Shown here piece by piece: positions 35,201 to 39,306 of a DNA stretch of 52,494 nt. The position numbers and the translations under genes are program-made. This DNA is from a virus, in IMG/VR virus record IMGVR_UViG_3300042465_009574, positions 1-52,494 of that record. One strand, 5' to 3'. The notes below the pieces were generated by a model. The model was not told the DNA's origin, ran no database searches, and worked only from the letters and a program-made list of their open reading frames with translations. Every line of letters starts with the position of its first letter. Within the stretch, counting starts at the first letter, position 1.

Positions 35201-36100
35201 TCGGGTTCGAGTGGAAACACAGGTGCAGCAGGTTCATCAGGAACATCGGGCTCAAGTGGAAACACGGGTGCTGCAGGTTCTTCAGGTACTTCGGGCTCAA
35301 GTGGAAACACAGGTGCAGCAGGTTCTTCAGGCACAAGTGGTGTTAGTGGTGCAGCGGGTTCTTCAGGCACAAGCGGTGTCAATGGTGCGGCAGGTTCTTC
35401 AGGAACTTCGGGCGCGAATGGTGCGGCAGGGTCATCGGGTACGTCAGGAACAAGAGGTTCTTCAGGAACATCAGGTGCAAACGGTGCGAACGGTTCATCG
35501 GGTACAAGCGGTGCAAACGGTGCAGCGGGTTCTTCAGGAACGTCAGGCTCAAGTGGTAATACAGGTGCTGCAGGTTCTTCAGGTACGAGCGGTACGAGCG
35601 TAGCCGTGAGCGGTACAACAAACAGAATCGTTAAGTTTACGGCATCTACGACCATAGGTAACGCAAACGCGTCCGACGATGGAACGACATTCGAAGTCTT
35701 GAATACAGTTGGATTTAAGGCGGCCAAGTCGTTAGCAGTAGGTGCTTTGTCACCGTCAGCAACCACAGGTCGAATTGATGCTTCAAACGACATCGTAGCG
35801 TTCTCTACATCAGACAAACGCTTCAAAGAAAACGTGAAGCGAATTGAAAACGCCCTCGAGAAAATCAAGACAATCGGTGGATACTCATTCGATTGGCGCG
35901 AGGAAGGCTTCGAGGCTCACGGATTCAAGGGAAGTGATGTCGGAGTAATCGCGCAAGAAATCGAGTCAGTGTTGCCCGAAATCGTGAAGGTAAAAGCAAA
36001 CGGATTCAAGGGTGTACGTTATGAAAAAATCATCGCCTTGGTAATTGAAGCAATCAAGGAGTTGGATGATAAAGTGGAAAAACTAAAAAACAATCAATAA
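20219..36100 (+). CDS. Giant collagen-like fibre protein with S74 chaperone (5,293 aa)
   Basis: N-terminal anchor (1-104), first Gly-X-Y tract (about 107-323), beta domain (about 324-438), short Gly-X-Y linker, C1q/TNF-like jelly-roll domain (about 480-635; QYSGIYEFTFSPQVEKT, VDFFIRKNG, LELLQNDFIELLF), then about 1,500 Gly-X-Y triplets (about 636-5130) of Ser, Thr, Ala and Asn without proline, and a C-terminal head ending in a peptidase S74 intramolecular chaperone. The chaperone begins at S5198 (SDKRFKEN), with K5203 five residues on, matching the autoproteolytic Ser-Lys dyad, so the last 96 residues would be released after trimerisation. It lies downstream of and overlaps the heptosyltransferase gene. 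Likely a virion fibre; length in vivo may vary through recombination. Confidence 0.85.
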   Translation: MAKNILITPYRNSTNPLELPKIDFINGSTAITLQVEETSQSLTFVGSAGTLLQINNDLTGTTISTKNIAITGVIKNTGITSNSGLNDFVVVDIATGQFYYRSAPTGTSGSSGQSGTSGTSGANGSSGTSGASGSSGTSGANGSSGTSGANGSSGTSGVNGTSGTSASSGTSGANGSSGTSGDSGSSGTSGANGSSGTSGANGSSGTSGANGSSGTSGNSGSSGTSGANGSSGTSGESGSSGTSGSNGSSGTSGSSGTSGNSGSSGTSGDSGSSGTSGANGTSGTSGESGSSGTSGNSGSSGTSGNSGSSGTSGANGSSGTSGASGAEITDGWDWGTPVNSTKMYSSNGNLDSSTVLLNISETSLSLTDYASQFALMGVGSRITTRGGLFAANVTNWEVTSVTDAGTYYEFGVVYLSGTQWTPTSGDDILCDFAIAGKSGSSGTAGTSGQNGSSGTSGANGTSGTAGTTGSSGTSGAGVANYYAQYSSSQSQPLLAVNTPQVVTYDTVEIENGISFSGGQITVQYSGIYEFTFSPQVEKTQGGTAVNVDFFIRKNGFDVIRTDSILGLVSNSSTQLPFVALTLELLQNDFIELLFASTTTFVQLTAVGAKTTPFIAPAAPSIIVSLKNIGVAAVAYTSTSGTSGQSGTAGVSGSSGTSGSTGSSGTSGESGTSGTSGSTGSSGTSGENGSSGTSGSTGSSGTSGESGSSGTSGENGSSGTSGSAGSSGTSGSTGSSGTSGESGSSGTSGSSGTSASSGTSGSTGSSGTSGSAGSSGTSGSTGSSGTSGESGSSGTSGSTGSSGTSGESGSSGTSGESGSSGTSGDSGSSGTSGESGSSGTSGESGSSGTSGESGSSGTSGTSASSGTSGSTGSSGTSGENGSSGTSGSTGTSGSSGSSGTSGENGSSGTSGESGTSGTSGSSGSTGTSGSAGTSGSTGTSGSTGSSGTSGSSGTSGENGSSGTSGSAGSSGTSGENGSSGTSGSSGTSGSTGTSGESGTSGTAGSSGSTGTSGSAGTSGSTGTSGSAGSSGTSGSSGTSGENGSSGTSGSTGSSGTSGSTGTSGSTGTSGSSGSTGSSGSSGESGTSGSTGTSGSTGSSGTSGESGTSGTTGSSGSTGSSGTSGSSGTSASSGTSGSSGINGSSGTSGSTGTSGSAGTSGANGSSGTSGSAGSSGTSGSTGSSGTSGSSGTSASSGSSGSSGSTGSSGTSGSSGTSGANGSSGTSGSAGSSGTSGSTGSSGTSGSSGTSASSGSSGSTGSSGTSGSAGSSGTSGANGSSGTSGSSATSGSAGSSGSAGTSGSSATSGSSGSSGTSGSSGTSGANGSSGTSGSSGTSGSTGSSGTSGANGSSGTSGSSGTSGSAGSSGSTGSSGTSGSSGTSGSAGSSGSTGSSGTSGSSGSSGTSGANGSSGTAGSSGTSGSSGTSGSAGSSGTSGANGSSGTAGSSGTSGSAGSSGSAGTSGANGSSGTSGSSGSSGSTGSSGTSGSSGSTGTSGSSGTSASSGTSGSSGSAGTSGANGSSGTSGSSGSSGSTGSSGTSGANGSSGTSGSAGSSGSTGSSGTSGSSGTSGSTGSSGSAGTSGSSATSGSSGSSGTSGSAGTSGANGSSGTSGSSGTSGSTGSSGSAGTSGANGSSGTSGSTGSSGTSGSAGSSGSTGSSGTSGSTGSSGSTGSSGTSGSSGTSGSAGSSGSAGTSGANGSSGTSGSSGTSGNAGSSGTSGSSGSSGSAGTSGSTGSSGTSGSAGSSGTSGSAGSSGSTGSSGTSGANGSSGTSGSSGTSGSTGSSGSSGSTGSSGTSGSSGTSGSTGSSGSTGSSGTSGSAGSSGTSGANGSSGTSGSSGTSGSTGSSGTAGSSGTSGTRGSSGTSGSTGSSGSTGSSGTSGSSGTSGSAGSSGSAGTSGANGSSGTSGSSGTSGSTGSSGSSGSTGTSGTAGSSGTSGSAGSSGSTGSSGSSGTAGSSGTSGANGSSGTSGSSGSSGSTGSSGTSGSSGTSGSAGSSGSTGSSGSSGTAGSSGTSASSGSAGTSGSSGTSGANGSSGTSGSAGSSGTSGSSGSAGTSGINGSSGTSGSSGTSGSSGSSGSTGSSGTSGSAGSSGSTGSSGSSGTAGSSGTSGANGSSGTSGSAGSSGTSGSSGTSGTAGSSGTSGTRGSSGTSGSTGSSGSTGSSGTSGSSGTSGANGSSGTSGSSGTSGSAGSSGTSGSSGTSGSTGSSGSTGSSGTSGSAGSSGTSGSAGSSGTSGANGSSGTSGSAGSSGSTGSSGTSGSSGTSGSAGSSGSTGSSGTSGSAGSSGSTGSSGSSGTAGSSGTSGANGSSGTSGSSGSAGSSGSTGSSGTSGSSGTSGSTGSSGSTGSSGTSGSSGTSASSGSSGTSGSAGSSGTSGANGSSGTSGSAGSAGSSGSTGSSGTSGSSGTSGSTGSSGSTGSSGTSGSSATSGSAGSSGTAGSSGSSGTSGANGSSGTSGSAGSTGSSGTSGSSGTSGTAGSSGTSGTAGSSGTSGTRGSSGTSGSTGSSGSTGSSGTSGSSGTSGANGSSGTSGSSGSAGSSGSTGSSGTSGSSGTSGSTGSSGSTGSSGTSGSSATSGSAGSSGTSGSAGSSGTSGANGSSGTSGSAGSSGSTGSSGTSGSSGTSGSAGSSGSTGSSGTSGSAGSSGTSGSAGSSGSAGSSGTSGANGSSGTSGSAGSSGSTGSSGTSGSSGTSGSTGSSGSTGSSGTSGSAGSSGTSASSGSSGSAGTSGSSGTSGANGSSGTSGSAGSAGSSGSTGSSGTSGSSGTSGSTGSSGSTGSSGTSGSSGTSGSAGSSGTSGSSGTSGTAGSSGTSGTRGSSGTSGSTGSSGSTGSSGSTGTSGSSGSSGTSGANGSSGTSGSAGSSGSTGSSGTSGSSGTSGSAGSSGSTGSSGTSGSSATSGSAGSSGTAGSSGSSGTSGANGSSGSSGTSGSSGSSGSTGSSGTSGSSGTSGSAGSSGSTGSSGTSGSSGTSASSGSSGSAGTSGSSGTSGANGSSGSSGTSGSSGSAGSTGSSGSSGTSGSSGTSGSTGSSGSTGSSGSTGTSGSSGSSGTSGVNGSSGSSGTSGSAGSSGTSGSAGSSGTSGSAGSSGTSGTAGSSGTSGTRGSSGSSGSTGSSGTSGSSGTSGSTGSSGSTGSSGTSGSSGTSASSGSSGSAGTSGSSGTSGANGSSGTSGSSGSAGSSGSTGSSGTSGSSGTSGSAGSSGSTGSSGTSGSAGSSGTSGSAGSSGTSGANGSSGTSGSAGSAGSSGSTGSSGTSGSSGTSGSAGSSGSTGSSGTSGSAGSSGTSGSAGSSGTSGANGSSGTSGSAGSSGSTGSSGTSGSSGTSGSTGSSGSTGSSGTSGSTGSSGTSGSAGSSGTSGSAGSSGTSGTAGSSGTSGTRGSSGSSGSTGTSGSSGTSGSTGSSGSTGSSGTSGSTGSSGSTGSSGTSGSSGTSGSTGSSGSTGSSGTSGSSGTSASSGSSGSAGTSGSSGTSGANGSSGSSGTAGSSGSAGSSGSTGSSGTSGSSGTSGSAGSSGSTGSSGTSGSAGSSGTSGSAGSSGTSGANGSSGTSGSSGSAGSSGSTGSSGTSGSSGTSGSTGSSGSTGSSGTSGSAGSSGTSGSAGSSGTSGTAGSSGTSGTAGSSGTSGTRGSSGSSGSTGTSGSSGTSGSTGSSGSTGSSGTSGSSGTSASSGSSGSAGTSGSSGTSGANGSSGSSGTSGSSGSAGSSGSTGSSGTSGSSGTSGSTGSSGSTGSSGSTGTSGSSGTSGVNGSSGSSGTSGSAGSSGTSGSAGSSGTSGSAGSSGSTGSSGSTGSSGTSGSAGSSGTSGSAGSSGTSGTAGSSGTSGTRGSSGSSGSTGTSGSSGTSGSTGSSGSTGSSGTSGSTGSSGSTGSSGTSGSTGSSGSTGSSGTSGSSGTSASSGSSGSAGTSGSSGTSGANGSSGSSGTAGSSGSAGSTGSSGSSGTSGSSGTSGSAGSTGSSGSSGSTGTSGSSGSSGTSGANGSSGSSGTSGSAGSSGTSGSAGSSGTSGSAGSSGTSGTAGSSGTSGTRGSSGSSGSTGSSGTSGSSGTSGSTGSSGSTGSSGTSGSSGTSASSGSSGSAGTSGSSGTSGANGSSGTSGSSGSAGSSGSTGSSGTSGSSGTSGSTGSSGSTGSSGTAGSSGTSGSSGSSGSAGTSGANGSSGTSGSSGSAGSSGSTGSSGTSGSAGSSGTAGTSGSSGTSGTAGSSGTSGTRGSSGSSGSTGTSGSSGTSGANGSSGTSGSSGSAGSSGSTGSSGTSGSTGSSGSTGSSGTSGSSGTSGSSGSAGSSGSAGTSGANGSSGTSGSAGSAGSSGSTGSSGTAGSSGTAGSSGSAGSSGSTGSSGTSGSSGSSGTSGANGSSGSSGTSGSAGSSGTSGTAGSSGTSGTRGSSGSSGSTGSSGSTGTSGSSGSSGSAGTSGANGSSGTSGSSGSAGSTGSSGSSGTSGSSGTSGSAGSSGSTGSSGSTGTSGSSGSSGSAGTSGANGSSGTSGSAGSAGSSGSTGSSGTAGSSGTSGSAGSSGSTGSSGSTGTSGSSGSSGTSGTAGSSGTSGTRGSSGSSGSTGSSGSTGTSGSSGSAGTSGANGSSGTSGSSGSTGSSGSTGSSGTSGSSGSAGSTGSSGSSGTAGSSGTSASSGSSGSAGTSGANGSSGTSGSSGSAGSTGSSGSSGTAGSSGSAGSSGSTGSSGTAGSSGTSGTRGSSGSSGSAGTSGANGSSGSSGTSGSSGSAGSTGSSGSTGTSGSSGSSGTSGSSGSAGSTGSSGSTGTSGSSGSSGNTGAAGSSGTSGSSGSAGSSGSTGSSGTSGSSGSAGSTGSSGSTGTSGSSGSSGNTGAAGSSGTSGSSGSAGSTGSSGSSGTAGSSGTSGTRGSSGSSGSTGSSGSTGTSGSSGSSGNTGAAGSSGTSGSSGSAGSTGSSGSTGTSGSSGSSGNTGAAGSSGTSGSSGSSGSSGNTGAAGSSGTSGSSGSSGNTGAAGSSGTSGSSGSSGNTGAAGSSGTSGSSGNTGAAGSSGTSGSSGNTGAAGSSGTSGSSGNTGAAGSSGTSGVSGAAGSSGTSGVNGAAGSSGTSGANGAAGSSGTSGTRGSSGTSGANGANGSSGTSGANGAAGSSGTSGSSGNTGAAGSSGTSGTSVAVSGTTNRIVKFTASTTIGNANASDDGTTFEVLNTVGFKAAKSLAVGALSPSATTGRIDASNDIVAFSTSDKRFKENVKRIENALEKIKTIGGYSFDWREEGFEAHGFKGSDVGVIAQEIESVLPEIVKVKANGFKGVRYEKIIALVIEAIKELDDKVEKLKNNQ
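20539..21189 (+). repeat. First Gly-X-Y repeat tract of the giant fibre gene
   Basis: Nine-base units coding GTSGSSGTSGANGSSG-type triplets, interrupted once by a Gly-to-Ala unit (TSASSG near 20712). Units share amino acids but use different Ser, Gly and Thr codons. Confidence 0.85.
22132..35604 (+). repeat. Main 13.5-kb Gly-X-Y repeat with longer-period structure
   Basis: About 1,500 nine-base units. Composition drifts: GES/GEN variants early (22.2-23.4 kb), GAN/GSA/GST variants in the middle, GNTGAAGSSG near the end (34.5-35.6 kb). A single-arginine marker GTRGSSG occurs 15 times; Arg codons start at 25796, 26660, 27713, 28676, 29540, 30368, 31115, 31709, 32312, 32861, 33383, 33878, 34310, 34814 and 35453. 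Every interval is a multiple of nine bases, so the Gly phase is never lost between markers. Confidence 0.9.
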
Positions 36101-36777
36101 TGGCAGTTCCATCATCAAACATAAGTATGACGGCTATCTATCAGGAGGCGAACGCAGGTTCGCCTCCATCAGATTTAGCGGTGAGCGACTTATTCAAAAA
36201 ATCATATTTTGAAAGTAATGCATTTGGTGGCTCCCTTACATTTAATGCTTGGGGACAATATGGGAATGCGAGTGGAGCAGATAGGATTTATGGATTAAGT
36301 GCAAGTGATACCAATAACAATTTCAATCAGTTTGCGTCAAAAGTTTATTATATGGATAATTCAACTTATGCAAACTATGTAGATATTATTAATAATTTGA
36401 GTCCCCCCGCTCCCCCCGCGCCTCCTTTTGATAATGACATTGATGTATTTTGTAGATTATATGATTCTACAGGTACACATATTTATAGTTCATTTTTCCA
36501 AAGCGTATTTGCAGGTGGAAGTGTATCGCAAATATTCAGTAATACCACTGAACCGATTTTGGCAGTAGCATATTGGGAGGTTCAGTTTCAGCCTGTCAGT
36601 GGAAGTTTTGGTGGTACAACTTGTAATATTGGCATCAATAATACAAGTGTAGTAAGTGGTGGAACTATTAATGCAACAGGTATTACAACTTTTGATTTCA
36701 GCACTTTAGGAAGCGTAGCAGTAGGCTCAAGTTCGTCAGGGTATATTGGTACTTACTTTGATATTAGTATTGGTTGA
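36100..36777 (+). CDS. Fibre-associated structural protein (225 aa)
   Basis: The N-terminus MAVPSSNISMTAIYQEANAG resembles the start of many marine phage virion proteins (VPxSGxISxxxI-type). A beta-rich Ser/Thr/Gly body follows, with a Pro-rich linker (SPPAPPAPPF) near residue 103 and a possible Ig-like or jelly-roll C-terminal domain. The stop-start overlap TAATG couples it to the giant fibre gene. Likely a fibre tip, collar or adaptor. Confidence 0.6.
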   Translation: MAVPSSNISMTAIYQEANAGSPPSDLAVSDLFKKSYFESNAFGGSLTFNAWGQYGNASGADRIYGLSASDTNNNFNQFASKVYYMDNSTYANYVDIINNLSPPAPPAPPFDNDIDVFCRLYDSTGTHIYSSFFQSVFAGGSVSQIFSNTTEPILAVAYWEVQFQPVSGSFGGTTCNIGINNTSVVSGGTINATGITTFDFSTLGSVAVGSSSSGYIGTYFDISIG

Positions 36778-36785
36778 TTAAATTT
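36778..36785 (+). promoter_or_regulatory. Candidate -7 promoter element, TAAATTTG
   Basis: Exact TAnnTTTG match immediately after the preceding stop and 22 bases before the ATG at 36808. It may give the downstream small genes their own transcript. Confidence 0.45.
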
Positions 36786-36807
36786 GTACAAAATTAAATA
36801 TGTAATT

Positions 36808-37065
36808 ATGGAAAAAATATTATTAACCGAAGAGGAATTAAATGAAAGCAGAATCATTAGCCAAATTCAGACCGATTTGAATTCACACGTAACAAAGTTT
36901 ACAAGAGAAATAGAATCGCTAAAATTGAAACGTAAATACGCCCTTGAAGAATTGAATGAATTGGATGAAAAAAACAAAGTCTTTTTTAAGGGAATCACCA
37001 ACAAATATGGGTATGTTAAAATAAACCTTGAAACAGGCGAAGTAACCCCAATAGATGAAAAATGA
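36808..37065 (+). CDS. Coiled-coil protein (85 aa)
   Basis: MEKILLTEEEL, then a heptad-rich helical stretch (about 10-55) and a short beta tail (YVKINLETGEV). The ATG at 36808 is preferred to a TTG eight codons upstream, which would sit inside the promoter. It overlaps the next gene by ATGA. Similar small coiled-coil proteins are common in Bacteroidota phages; function unknown. Confidence 0.6.
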   Translation: MEKILLTEEELNESRIISQIQTDLNSHVTKFTREIESLKLKRKYALEELNELDEKNKVFFKGITNKYGYVKINLETGEVTPIDEK

Positions 37066-37535
37066 TAGTTGTTTTTTATGGTAAAAGAAACTCAGGAAAG
37101 ACAACACTGTGTCGTGAGTTTTACGGTTGGGTGAAGCAAAATTTACCTCTTAGGTGTCACTATTTAGATGCAGATAAACTGCGATTTGTTTATGGGTTAA
37201 AAGGGTTTTCAGAACAGACGGAAAGGGCTTTAATACAAAAAGCGATGGAAATATCGCGTTATGAGGAAAGTTTAAATGACGTTGTTTTGATTAGTATTTC
37301 TTTTGCATATAAAGACCAAAGAGCAATATTCGAAGAAAACAAAGGGATTTTATGGGTTCCGTTAACACACGATGAGTCTAAAAGACCTACCAATAAAAAA
37401 GAATTTGAAAATCCTGAATTTGAAAAATTAGAGAATGAAATTAACACATCTGAAAATGATGTTAAATCGGCATTGAATATGGTAATTCAACGCTACAAAG
37501 ATTTTTGTGTAACTTCGCAATATAAGGGGAAATGA
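37062..37535 (+). CDS. APS-kinase-like P-loop protein (157 aa)
   Basis: Walker A GKRNSGKTT at residues 7-15, then LDADKLR (about 37-43), which matches the substrate-side DxDxxR region of adenylylsulfate kinases, GFSEQTERA, and ISFAYKDQRA. APS kinase makes PAPS, the sulfate donor; the fold also covers other small-molecule kinases. Placed next to the fibre and glycan genes, a role in modifying a surface sugar is conceivable but unproven. Confidence 0.6.
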   Translation: MIVVFYGKRNSGKTTLCREFYGWVKQNLPLRCHYLDADKLRFVYGLKGFSEQTERALIQKAMEISRYEESLNDVVLISISFAYKDQRAIFEENKGILWVPLTHDESKRPTNKKEFENPEFEKLENEINTSENDVKSALNMVIQRYKDFCVTSQYKGK

Positions 37536-37753
37536 CAACTCAACAGCAACAAAGCGCAATGATTGAAAAATGGGTAAATCGCATACTTCTTGGAATATGC
37601 GCATTTTTCTGTGCTCAATTATTTGCGGATATGAAAACTCAACGTCAGGACATAGAAGAAGTGAAATTGAGTAATGCGAGAATTGAAACGGAAATAAAGT
37701 ACATCAGAGAAATGGTGGAGCCGTATCGAAATAATAAAATAGTTAACAATTAA
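37532..37753 (+). CDS. Small membrane protein with coiled coil (73 aa)
   Basis: Gln-rich N-terminus, one span (about 16-32), then a charged coiled-coil helix and an Asn-rich end. It resembles the DUF-type one-span coiled-coil proteins found near phage lysis genes. ATGA overlap with the upstream gene. Confidence 0.55.
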   Translation: MTTQQQQSAMIEKWVNRILLGICAFFCAQLFADMKTQRQDIEEVKLSNARIETEIKYIREMVEPYRNNKIVNN

Positions 37754-37759
37754 AAAATT

Positions 37760-38062
37760 ATGCCAATACCTGTAGCAATAGCGGCAGCATTAATCACAAC
37801 GGCAGGTAGTACGGCTGTAGGTGGTTTAGATGTTGTCTCAAAACGAAAACTTGAAAAAAACCTTGCTAAATTAAACGCTGCGGAGGCAGAGGCTCTTCAA
37901 AAGCAATTAGCAAAAGAAAAGGACGCTCAAACCAAATTGATTTTATTGCAGGATGCTGCGGATAAAGCGCAAAAAAGGAGCACGACGAATATAATTATTG
38001 GCTCTACAATAGGTTTAATCGGCCTCATTGCTGCAATTATCGTGTTTAAAAAGAAAAAATGA
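37760..38062 (+). CDS. Two-span membrane protein with central coiled coil (100 aa)
   Basis: Gly/Ala-rich N-terminal hydrophobic stretch (about 3-22), a Lys/Glu/Ala coiled coil (about 28-70) and a C-terminal span (about 75-94) closing in FKKKK. It could stand as a hairpin across a virion membrane. Function unknown. Confidence 0.55.
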   Translation: MPIPVAIAAALITTAGSTAVGGLDVVSKRKLEKNLAKLNAAEAEALQKQLAKEKDAQTKLILLQDAADKAQKRSTTNIIIGSTIGLIGLIAAIIVFKKKK

Positions 38063-38379
38063 TGGAGTTTTCAAAAGAAGTAAAAAACGCTGTAATTATT
38101 GCAGTTGCGACAATTACTTTATATATGTTGTTAAAACCTAAAAAGAATGGTATAAGTAAGCCTATGAAGGCTACTAAAGATGAATTGAGTCAAAAACAAA
38201 ACGCCCGAACTATTTTGGATGCTTACTTAAACGCGGTTGATGCAAAAGAATCACCAACAGCATTGCAGAAGTTGAATTCAATTTTTGCAGATGAATATTC
38301 GATGAAGGTATTTAAAACCAAAAGTGGTAGTTATGTTGCAAGGACTTTAGATGGTAAAGATGTATTGGTAGCAAAATAA
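38059..38379 (+). CDS. Membrane-anchored small protein (106 aa)
   Basis: One N-terminal span (about 9-24), a basic KPKKNGISKP stretch, then a small globular domain (about 45-106) with a helical half and a beta hairpin (MKVFKTKSGSYVART). ATGA and TAATG junctions tie it to both neighbours. Not recognised. Confidence 0.55.
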   Translation: MMEFSKEVKNAVIIAVATITLYMLLKPKKNGISKPMKATKDELSQKQNARTILDAYLNAVDAKESPTALQKLNSIFADEYSMKVFKTKSGSYVARTLDGKDVLVAK

Positions 38380-38828
38380 TGGCCACGTTCTCTCCAATCA
38401 TAACGGTTTATCCTAATGACGCAGTAAGAGTTACGAGCGTTTCGGATTTGACTTATGAAACGGTGAACGCAAGTGTTGGAACAGGATACTATTACGATTT
38501 TAAAAATTTTTATCAGTATTCAACATCCTTAGAACAATTAATTGAACCAATCTACTTGCTCAAATTTAGTAAACAGGGGGACCGAAATGTTTACTATTTG
38601 AATAATACGATTGACCCATATCAAAAATCATCGGCATTGTCTGTAGATGCTGAATATCTTGATTATAGATTTGACTCTAACAATGCATTCATACCACGAA
38701 TACTTGCAAACACATCATTATTTTACCGCTTTGATATTCAAGAACTTAGTAATGAAGATTTTTTGACTAAAGGTGAAAGTAATTTTGGATTGATTGATTT
38801 TTACGAAAACTACGAAATAGACTTCTGA
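38379..38828 (+). CDS. Beta-rich virion candidate (149 aa)
   Basis: Alternating hydrophobic strands, Tyr/Phe/Asn-rich, no membrane span and no enzyme motif. Begins MATFSPIITVYPNDAVRV. Such composition fits a small capsid or spike protein. The stop overlaps the following start (TGATG). Confidence 0.5.
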   Translation: MATFSPIITVYPNDAVRVTSVSDLTYETVNASVGTGYYYDFKNFYQYSTSLEQLIEPIYLLKFSKQGDRNVYYLNNTIDPYQKSSALSVDAEYLDYRFDSNNAFIPRILANTSLFYRFDIQELSNEDFLTKGESNFGLIDFYENYEIDF

Positions 38829-39190
38829 TGCCCGCCAAAAAAATCATATTGAACATAGAAAATCATACGCCCTATCCTGCGTTAATTTCTATTTTAGGTG
38901 GACTTCAAGACCCAAACCAATATAATGTGAATTCCGCAACGGAATACTTATATGATATTGGAAACTTTAATTGGAATAACTCAAGTACTTGGACAATACA
39001 GTTTAAACGAGTTGGAGCAGCAAACTTCAGTATCAAACAAGGTTCTACAGGTGGTAATCCACAACAATTTTTAATAGCCCTTAATCTTTCGTCTTTGGGT
39101 TTATTTAACTATATCAAAATCAGTGCAAACATTTCGTTGATTTACACTTTCAACGATTATTACGAGTTTGGTCAACTTACATTAAACTAA
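38828..39190 (+). CDS. Possible minor capsid protein related to the capsid candidate (120 aa)
   Basis: Beta-rich throughout. Its NIENHTPYPALISILGG (about 9-25) lines up with QISNTGSAVANFSVLGS of the capsid candidate, and its YIKISANISLIY with YTKLILNSILAS near the capsid's C-terminal strands. Both are weak by-eye matches in the same order. If real, this is a shortened jelly-roll paralogue such as a penton or second shell protein. It is the last gene before a bidirectional terminator. Confidence 0.45.
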   Translation: MPAKKIILNIENHTPYPALISILGGLQDPNQYNVNSATEYLYDIGNFNWNNSSTWTIQFKRVGAANFSIKQGSTGGNPQQFLIALNLSSLGLFNYIKISANISLIYTFNDYYEFGQLTLN

Positions 39191-39212
39191 AAACCACCCC
39201 GAAAGGTGGTTT
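39191..39212. terminator. Bidirectional terminator between convergent blocks
   Basis: Perfect stem AAACCACC (39191-39198) and GGTGGTTT (39205-39212) with loop CCGAAA. It lies between the rightward virion block and the leftward replication block. Confidence 0.75.
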
Positions 39213-39306
39213 ACAGTCTGAAGGAACAGTCACTTCTCAATAGAATCTTTAAAATCGTCGAATTCAAAATACTTTTATATTTTGCAACAACGACACGAAT
39301 TTAAAC

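Noticed and set aside
22116-35603. Several long plus-strand frames (500-1,400 residues, Gln/Val/Leu-rich) inside the repeat
   Set aside because: They are the shifted frame of the same triplet repeat, lack domain structure, and end at every local change of triplet.
20539-35604. CRISPR-like array or satellite DNA
   Set aside because: The repeat period is nine bases, in frame with one gene, with no spacers. Units are conserved as protein, not as DNA.
22147-35868. A 13.7-kb open frame on the minus strand (4,573 residues, Pro/Glu/Val-rich)
   Set aside because: It is a shadow of the collagen-like gene. In this register antisense stops would need T or C followed by TA, or T followed by CA, across the codon boundary, i.e. 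Tyr, His or Gln codons, which the repeat almost never has. The low-complexity PEEPxVPEVP text is what the Gly-Ser/Thr codons read backwards.
36784-36808. Extended start (TTG) for the coiled-coil protein at 36808
   Set aside because: The extension begins within the promoter element and a good ATG lies at 36808.
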